Source: Acidobacteriota bacterium
GTDB taxonomy: Bacteria > Acidobacteriota > Thermoanaerobaculia > Multivoradales > JAHEKO01
DNA length: 12,955 bases
Reading direction: 5' to 3'
NCBI GenBank assembly: GCA_029861655.1
Contig: JAOTZA010000057.1
Span: 1-12,955 of the forward strand
Program-made: the position numbers and the translations under genes
Notes under the pieces: model-generated
What the model saw: the letters and a program-made list of their open reading frames with translations, nothing else
Database searches by the model: none
What the model was told of the DNA's origin: nothing
In this document: piece by piece, positions 7,591 to 12,955 of the stretch
Layout of the letters: each line of letters opens with the position of its first letter
How positions within the stretch are numbered: position 1 is the first letter of the stretch

Positions 7591-9528
7591 CTAGCCTGCC
7601 CAGTCGCTTCTCTTGCCACGCCATCGCACGAAGCCGATGATGACGGCGGAGCCGACGAGGATCGCGATCCAGGGACTCATGCCATAGGCGGTCGGGAGAT
7701 CTCCCACCAGAACTCCGAGGAATCCGGCTGCCAGAGCGTAGGGCATCTGGGTCCTCACGTGTGCGATGTGATCGCAGCCCGAGGCCATCGAGGACAGGAT
7801 CGTGGTGTCCGAGATGGGGGAGCAATGATCGCCCCAGACGCTGCCGGCTAGAACCGAAGAGATGGTCCCAAGCAGGAGCACGTAGAAAGCGCGACCGTCC
7901 ATCGCGAACCCCGCGTCGAGGGCCAGACCGTGCGAGATCGGGATGACCAGGGGCATCAGGATTCCCATGGTTCCCCAGGAGGTCCCGGTCGCGAAAGCGG
8001 TGGCGGCGGAGAGAAAGAAGACGAGCGCCGGAAGGAGTTGTGGCGAGAGGATTCCCCGAGTGAGTCCCACCACGTAGTCGGCGGTGTGGAGCTGGCCGCA
8101 AACCTCGCCGATCGACCAGGCGAGAATCAGAACCACGAGAGCCATGAGCATCGACTTGAACCCGTTGACCATCGCACCGGTGGCGACACGGACGGTCAAG
8201 ATCTTCTGCAGGACTGCCAGGAGGAGCGCCACAATCACGCCCGAGAGGCTCGCCCAGAGCAGGGCGCTGTAGCTGTCGGCGTTCGAGAAGACATCGCGTA
8301 GCCAGGCAAGTCCCGAGGTGTAGTCGGCTCGGTCGATGCCCTCTCTGCCGGAAGCGAAAAGACCGCCGATGGTGATGATGATCACCGTGAGGATCGGCAG
8401 CAACGCGTTGCGGGCGCGACGCGGTGCACCTTCCGGGGGTTCCGCGATCTCGTTGTCATAATCGGCCAATGGGACATCACCCTCGGCGATCACCTTGCCG
8501 GTGTCGCTCGCCCGCCGCTCGGCTTTGAGCATCGGTCCGAAGTCTCGGCAGGTGTAGGCGATGGTGAATCCGAGAACCAGCGCAAAGATGGGGTAGAAGC
8601 GATAGGCGATCGAGGCGATAAAGGTCGTATAGGCGTTGTACTCGAGACCGAGCTGCGAAAAAGACGCCTCGATCAAGCCGACCTCGAAGCCGATCCAGGT
8701 CGAGATCGGGATGATGCTGGCGATCGGAGCGGCGGTCGAGTCGACGATGTAGGCGAGCTTCTCGCGGCTGATCCGCAACCGGTCGGTGATCGGCCGCATG
8801 GTCGGGCCCACGATCAGTGTATTGGCGTAGTCGTCGAAAAAGACCAGCACACCCATGATCCAGGTAGCGAGCTGGCCGCGACGCGCGTTGGTGGCGATTT
8901 TGGCCACCCGGTTGACGATGCCTTGGGTGCCGGCGCTCTTGGTGATCAGTCCGACCATGCCGCCGAGGAGGGTAGTGAAGATCAGGATCCGGGCGCGATC
9001 GAAGTCGGTCATGGTCGGGGCGATCAGGGTGTCGATCGTCCGCGCAAGAGCGGTCCACGGCGCCCAGCCAAAAAGCAGAAAAGCGCCGCTTAGGATGCCC
9101 AGGAAGAGCGAGATCAAAACGTCTTTGAAGACCAAAGCCAGGCAGATCGCGATCAAAGGCGGCAGGACGGACGTCCACCCGGGGAGGACCGAAACTGAAG
9201 TCTCCGCTTTCTCGGCGCCGGTGGCATGAGCTTCGACCACGTGGTGGCCGTACGTCGTCTCGGCCTCGACCTTGACCGAGTGCGAGCCCGCACCGAGCTC
9301 GAGGGTTTCGACCGGTTGGCCGTCGACACGGATCTCGACCGGGGTCTCGATCCCCTCGGCAACTCCGGTGACACCGATCTGGAGGTGCAATGGAGCGCCG
9401 GTGATGGCCGCCCCTTCGAGGGAGACCTCGAGCACCGGCGGGCTCTGGGCTTCCACGGCTCGGCCGAGGACCCCGATGATCAGGAACGACAGACCGACTG
9501 CGGCGACGGATCTGAGTCGCGAACGCAT
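7591..9528 (-). CDS. NhaC-family Na+/H+ antiporter with N-terminal extracytoplasmic domain
   Basis: A 645-residue inner-membrane antiporter expected to expel Na+ in exchange for H+. Residues about 116-640 form the multi-helix NhaC-type core, with FFDDYANT (230-237), GTSWGTMG (515-522), GDHCSPISDTT (566-576) and HIAHVRTQMPYA (587-598), the acidic and polar motifs typical of this family. A charged loop (about 335-375) probably faces the cytoplasm. Unusually, the core is preceded by a signal-peptide-like segment (1-27, ending AVEA) and a beta-rich domain of about 85 residues (31-115, with VEIRVDGQPVETLELGAG and HSVKVEAETTYG) that looks like an immunoglobulin-like or bacterial surface fold. Total length exceeds plain NhaC proteins (roughly 450-500 residues) by that amount. 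Start ATG 9528 has a GGCGGA about 9 bases upstream. It lies 47 bases downstream of recA on the same strand, so it may be partly read from the recA promoter. Other NhaC-like carriers exchange organic anions, so the exact substrate is not proven. Confidence 0.9.
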   Translation of the reverse strand: MRSRLRSVAAVGLSFLIIGVLGRAVEAQSPPVLEVSLEGAAITGAPLHLQIGVTGVAEGIETPVEIRVDGQPVETLELGAGSHSVKVEAETTYGHHVVEAHATGAEKAETSVSVLPGWTSVLPPLIAICLALVFKDVLISLFLGILSGAFLLFGWAPWTALARTIDTLIAPTMTDFDRARILIFTTLLGGMVGLITKSAGTQGIVNRVAKIATNARRGQLATWIMGVLVFFDDYANTLIVGPTMRPITDRLRISREKLAYIVDSTAAPIASIIPISTWIGFEVGLIEASFSQLGLEYNAYTTFIASIAYRFYPIFALVLGFTIAYTCRDFGPMLKAERRASDTGKVIAEGDVPLADYDNEIAEPPEGAPRRARNALLPILTVIIITIGGLFASGREGIDRADYTSGLAWLRDVFSNADSYSALLWASLSGVIVALLLAVLQKILTVRVATGAMVNGFKSMLMALVVLILAWSIGEVCGQLHTADYVVGLTRGILSPQLLPALVFFLSAATAFATGTSWGTMGILMPLVIPISHGLALDAGFAMDGRAFYVLLLGTISSVLAGSVWGDHCSPISDTTILSSMASGCDHIAHVRTQMPYALAAGFLGVLVGDLPTAYGMSPWIAILVGSAVIIGFVRWRGKRSDWAG

Positions 9529-9575
9529 TTGACGATCCGCCGTATCCGCTTTAACGATTGCTCGGGAGTGCTGGC

Positions 9576-10667
<1,092 letters not shown>

Positions 10668-10795
10668 GGACTCTTTCTCCTTTGCTTGCGAGGGCCTATT
10701 CCGCCGGATAGCGAGGCTATACTATCGGTGGCCTCTACTCTATAGACGAAACTCGAGCGTGCAACCTTACAGCCGGTATCCCAGGAAGTAGAGGC
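10668..10795. promoter_or_regulatory. Divergent recA-murB promoter region with repeated CTAT/ATAG motifs
   Basis: This 128-base gap must carry the starts of both recA (minus) and murB (plus), and it is more AT-rich than its flanks. TATACT at 10718-10723 is a good -10 match on the plus strand, but no convincing -35 stands 16-18 bases upstream. TATAGA at 10741-10746 is another plus-strand candidate. The motif CTAT or its complement ATAG recurs at 10696, 10708, 10717, 10722, 10740 and 10742, including the palindrome ATAGC-GAG-GCTAT at 10708-10720, which could be an operator. No classical LexA box (GAAC-N4-GTTC, CTGT-N8-ACAG or GTTC-N7-GTTC) is present. The promoters themselves are not pinned down. 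Confidence 0.45.
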
Positions 10796-11770
10796 ATGAT
10801 GAGGCCGGCGGAAGACCTTCTGGAACGTCTCGGAAGGATTCCGGAACTCGACATCGGAACCGATGTCGATCTCTCTCGGCTCAACACGTTTCGCATCGGC
10901 GGACCGGCGGATATCTTGGTCGAGGTCCCGACCGAAGCGGCCCTTTCGACGCTGTTGTTCGAGATCGACCGGTCGAGAGCACCTTTTCAGCTCCTGGGCC
11001 TGGGTTCGAACGTCCTGGTGCCGGACGACGGGTTGCGCGGCGTGGTGGCGCGATTGGTGGCCGGTTTCAAGGAAGTCCGGACTGAGGACCGGCGAGTGTG
11101 GGCGGGCGGCGCCGTCACCCTGGCGCAGATCGCCCGTCGGACAGCCGCCCAGGGCCTTTCGGGCCTCGAGCCACTATCCGGTTTTCCATCGACCGTCGGT
11201 GGTGCCGTCTTCATGAACGCCGGCTGCTATGGCACCGAGATCAAGGATCTTCTGGTCGAGGCCAGGGTGGTGGGCGCCGATGGCGAGGTCACCGTGTGGA
11301 CCCCGGAGGATCTGGAGCCCCGCTATCGCTCGACCCGGCTGCAGCAGGTCGGTGGGATTGTCGTCTCGGCTCTTTTCGAGCTCGTTCCCGGCGATGCGAA
11401 GGGGTGCCTCGAGCGGATCGACGAGCTCAACCGGAAGCGGTGGGAGAGCCTGCCGTCTGGCCACCCCAACGTAGGCTCGATCTTCCGCAACCCTCCGGGC
11501 GACTATGCGGGCCGCATGATCGACGAGTGCGGTCTCAAGGGTCTGAGAAAAGGTGGCGCCGAGATCAGTTCCAAGCACGGCAATGTCATCGTCAATCTGG
11601 GCGACGCCAAGGCCGCCGATGTGCTCGGGCTGATGCTCGCTGCTCGGGCGGCGGTAAAGAAGAGGTTCGATGTCCGTCTCGAGCCGGAGGTGGTGCTTAC
11701 GGGGGAACTCGAGGCGCAGTGGGAAAAGACCGTAGAGAGAGCTCCACAGGCCGGCAAAGCCCGCCTGTGA
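10796..11770 (+). CDS. murB: UDP-N-acetylenolpyruvoylglucosamine reductase MurB
   Basis: A cytoplasmic FAD enzyme that reduces UDP-GlcNAc-enolpyruvate with NADPH to UDP-N-acetylmuramate, the second committed step of peptidoglycan synthesis. The 324 residues fit the family. FAD-domain landmarks are NTFRIGGPADI (30-40), LGLGSNVLVPDDGLRGVV (67-84) and SGFPSTVGGAVFMNAG (128-143). Expected catalytic residues are present: Arg178 in YRST, the proton-donor serine Ser228 in GSIFRNP, and a glutamate of the LEPEV segment (probably Glu298). The compact length and the GSIFRNPPGDYAG stretch fit the type II class found in many non-enteric bacteria. Start ATG 10796 has AGGAAG 7 bases upstream; a second ATG follows at once. 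It is monocistronic or first in its unit: a likely terminator follows the stop, and it does not sit in a visible dcw (division and cell wall) cluster. Confidence 0.97.
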   Translation: MMRPAEDLLERLGRIPELDIGTDVDLSRLNTFRIGGPADILVEVPTEAALSTLLFEIDRSRAPFQLLGLGSNVLVPDDGLRGVVARLVAGFKEVRTEDRRVWAGGAVTLAQIARRTAAQGLSGLEPLSGFPSTVGGAVFMNAGCYGTEIKDLLVEARVVGADGEVTVWTPEDLEPRYRSTRLQQVGGIVVSALFELVPGDAKGCLERIDELNRKRWESLPSGHPNVGSIFRNPPGDYAGRMIDECGLKGLRKGGAEISSKHGNVIVNLGDAKAADVLGLMLAARAAVKKRFDVRLEPEVVLTGELEAQWEKTVERAPQAGKARL

Positions 11771-11775
11771 CCCTC

Positions 11776-11808
11776 TTGACAGCCGAGCGCGACGATTTCG
11801 GCTAGTTT
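11776..11808 (+). promoter_or_regulatory. Candidate promoter for the lipoprotein-moxR unit
   Basis: A perfect TTGACA hexamer lies at 11776-11781, just after the murB stop. The best -10 choices are GGCTAG (18-base spacer) or TAGTTT (21-base spacer), neither ideal. Transcription from here would start near 11810-11815 and give a leader of about 70 bases that contains the hairpin at 11828-11874. The element overlaps the candidate terminator stem, so its reality depends on which of the two is used. Confidence 0.35.
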
Positions 11809-11811
11809 TTT
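11781..11811 (+). terminator. Probable intrinsic terminator of murB
   Basis: The arms AGCCGA (11781-11786) and TCGGCT (11798-11803) form a 6-bp stem with an 11-base loop. The stem is followed by AG and then six T residues (11806-11811), all 11 to 41 bases after the murB stop. The T-run is conspicuous in this GC-rich DNA. The stem is short, so termination may be partial. Confidence 0.5.
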
Positions 11812-11827
11812 CCGGGCACTGGGGAGA

Positions 11828-11874
11828 CCTCCGCTAGAATCAACACTGATCGATTCTAATCAAGAGAACGGAGG
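11828..11874 (+). promoter_or_regulatory. Leader hairpin that can mask the lipoprotein gene's ribosome binding site
   Basis: An inner stem TAGAATC (11835-11841) with GATTCTA (11852-11858) closes a 10-base loop. Immediately outside it, CCTCCG (11828-11833) is complementary to CGGAGG (11869-11874), which contains most of the Shine-Dalgarno sequence GGAGGA (11870-11875) lying 7 bases before the GTG start. Folding would therefore hide the ribosome binding site. The two stems are separated by one base on the 5' side and ten on the 3' side. Whether this is a temperature-, ligand- or protein-responsive switch cannot be seen. Confidence 0.45.
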
Positions 11875-11882
11875 AAGCCACC

Positions 11883-12440
11883 GTGCGCCAAGCCTGGAAG
11901 AGAACGTCCACAGTGTGTCTGTGTCTTGTGACCCTCGCAGGGTTGGTGGGCTGCCGCCAGCTCAGCCCCGAGGAGAAGGTAGAGGAGTTGCGATCGCGCT
12001 ACACGGCCCGCATCAACGAGGGGGGGTTTTTTCTGCGAGACGTTCCAGTCGAGCCGGTTGACCCTGTCGACTCTGAGGAGTCCCAGGGCACGATAAGTGG
12101 TGGGGCCGAGACGGAAGGGTCCGAGTTCGGCGACGTTCCGGTCGAGCCGGTAACTCGGCAGGAGCTACTTCTGGACATCATTGTTCAGCACGACTCGGAC
12201 GAGACACTTCCGGGGATCACCGTCGATCTGGAGATGAGCGATGCCTCGGGCAACGTAAAGAAGCGATGGCGCAAATGGGTGGAGACCGAGGGGCTGCCCA
12301 AGGCGAATCAGAAGCAGGTGACCGAGACATTGATAGACGTCGGTTATGAGGAGGGCGACCGCTTCAACGCCGAGATTCGCTCGCCGATCCCTCCTGAAGA
12401 GAGAAGCGATTACCGGGAGTTTGCCGGCTCGGGCGGTTAG
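11883..12440 (+). CDS. Small lipoprotein of unknown function preceding moxR
   Basis: A 185-residue lipoprotein. The signal peptide ends in the lipobox LVGC, with the modified Cys at residue 24, after positively charged MRQAWKR. Start is GTG 11883, supported by GGAGGA 7 bases upstream. The mature protein has a short charged helix (PEEKVEELRSRYTARI), an acidic proline/glutamate-rich linker carrying DVPVEPV twice (residues 53-59 and 84-90), and a C-terminal beta-rich domain of about 80 residues (LLLDIIVQHDSDETLPGITVDLEM onward). I recognise no named family. The codon run at 12020-12032 is a G7T6 homopolymer. The moxR gene begins 61 bases downstream on the same strand, so the two are probably co-transcribed. 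A periplasmic partner of the MoxR system is possible but is only inferred from position. Confidence 0.85.
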   Translation: MRQAWKRTSTVCLCLVTLAGLVGCRQLSPEEKVEELRSRYTARINEGGFFLRDVPVEPVDPVDSEESQGTISGGAETEGSEFGDVPVEPVTRQELLLDIIVQHDSDETLPGITVDLEMSDASGNVKKRWRKWVETEGLPKANQKQVTETLIDVGYEEGDRFNAEIRSPIPPEERSDYREFAGSGG

Positions 12441-12488
12441 AAAATTGCCCAGAATCAAACCCTGAGTGAGGTCCATACGTAAGCCACA

Positions 12489-12504
12489 GTGAGATGGTGA
12501 GATG
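12489..12504 (+). repeat. Tandem 8-bp duplication GTGAGATG spanning the moxR start codon
   Basis: GTGAGATG occurs twice back to back (12489-12496 and 12497-12504). Each copy carries an ATG; the second, at 12502, is the moxR start. The first, at 12494, is out of frame and opens a three-codon reading frame (ATG GTG AGA TGA) whose stop overlaps the moxR start as ATGA. Confidence 0.8.
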
Positions 12505-12955
12505 ACGAGTCCGATAGCGACAGCGAGAGTAGCCGGGGCGCCTGAGGGCGGCGGAGACGTGATCACGCGTCTCGAGTCCCAGGTGGCGCGGGTGGTCAAA
12601 GGAAAGCCCAAGGTCATCCGCGAGGCAGTGGTCTGCATTCTGGCGCGCGGGCACATGCTGATCGAAGACGTTCCGGGGGTCGGCAAGACGACTCTGGCGC
12701 GGACGCTGGCCCGCTCATTGGGTGTTGATTTTCAGCGCATCCAGTTCACCAGCGACTTGCTGCCATCGGACATCATCGGCGTTACTGTCTTTCGCCAGAG
12801 CGAGCAAGCCTTCGAGTTCGTGCCCGGGCCGATCTTTGCGAACGTCGTACTGGCCGACGAGATCAACCGTGCCAGTCCAAAGACCCAGTCGGCGCTTCTC
12901 GAGGCGATGAGCGAACGGCAGGTGACGGTCGACCGGGTTCGCCACGAGCTGCCAG
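12502..12955 (+). CDS. MoxR-family AAA+ ATPase (3' partial)
   Basis: The first 151 codons of a MoxR ATPase; the gene runs off the right edge and has no stop in the window. MoxR proteins are chaperone-like AAA+ ATPases that usually work with DUF58 and von Willebrand factor A-domain partners encoded just downstream, in envelope or cofactor-insertion functions. Walker A is EDVPGVGKTT (55-64) and Walker B with the family signature is LADEINRASPKTQSALLEAM (118-137, including Asp119-Glu120). FTSDLLPSDIIG (82-93) is also typical. The first 20 residues are a non-conserved tail. ATG 12502 is the start; the ribosome binding site is poor apart from GTGAG-type purine runs in the duplicated segment. It probably shares a transcript with the lipoprotein gene. 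Confidence 0.95.
   Translation, partial: MTSPIATARVAGAPEGGGDVITRLESQVARVVKGKPKVIREAVVCILARGHMLIEDVPGVGKTTLARTLARSLGVDFQRIQFTSDLLPSDIIGVTVFRQSEQAFEFVPGPIFANVVLADEINRASPKTQSALLEAMSERQVTVDRVRHELP

Noticed and set aside
10668..10795. Canonical LexA/SOS box for recA
   Set aside because: No GAAC-N4-GTTC, CTGT-N8-ACAG or GTTC-N7-GTTC match is present in the intergenic region.
11835..11840. TAGAAT as a -10 element
   Set aside because: It matches the consensus well, but the bases 16-18 upstream are GC-rich and unlike a -35; it is better explained as one arm of the leader hairpin.

Overview
The window is GC-rich DNA from a Gram-negative-type (diderm) bacterium. It encodes an outer-membrane-style beta-barrel protein with a LolA-like domain, a lipoprotein with a clear lipobox, and secreted beta-propeller and solute-binding proteins. 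The gene mix (a TRAP transporter of the subfamily whose binding protein carries KIFVW, an NhaC antiporter, recA, a type II-like murB, and a small lipoprotein before a MoxR ATPase) and the protein style suggest Acidobacteriota, perhaps a Thermoanaerobaculia-like lineage. That placement is inference from memory of protein style, not a computed result.

Layout. (1) Positions 1-2756, plus strand: the 3' part of a DctP-type TRAP substrate-binding protein (5' end off the window), then a fused DctQ-DctM permease whose best start is a CTG overlapping the upstream stop. (2) 2757-2880: a structured convergent intergenic region with mutually exclusive inverted repeats. (3) 2881-10667, minus strand, transcribed in the order recA, nhaC-like antiporter, a 993-residue outer-membrane barrel protein, a secreted PQQ-like beta-propeller and a small Smr-domain protein. 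The barrel and propeller genes are only a few bases apart and look like an operon. (4) 10668-10795: divergent promoter region between recA and murB. (5) 10796-11770, plus strand: murB. (6) 11771-11882: a likely terminator, a perfect TTGACA hexamer and a leader hairpin that pairs with the next gene's ribosome binding site. (7) 11883-12440: small lipoprotein. (8) 12502 to the right edge: N-terminal half of a MoxR-type AAA+ ATPase.

How the genes fit together. TRAP importers are usually sodium-driven and NhaC proteins exchange Na+ for H+, so both ends of a sodium cycle may be present. The most novel part is 3225-7442. The large protein appears to join a TIM-barrel domain resembling clan-A glycosidases but without visible catalytic glutamates, a LolA/MucB-like lipid-binding-type domain, and a C-terminal barrel carrying a VRGY motif like that of Omp85 proteins. 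A seven-repeat PQQ-like propeller follows at once, recalling the BamA/BamB pairing without being either protein. The recA, murB and moxR genes are ordinary housekeeping genes. No tRNA, rRNA, CRISPR array, insertion sequence or prophage feature was seen. No gene-free stretch exceeds about 150 bases.
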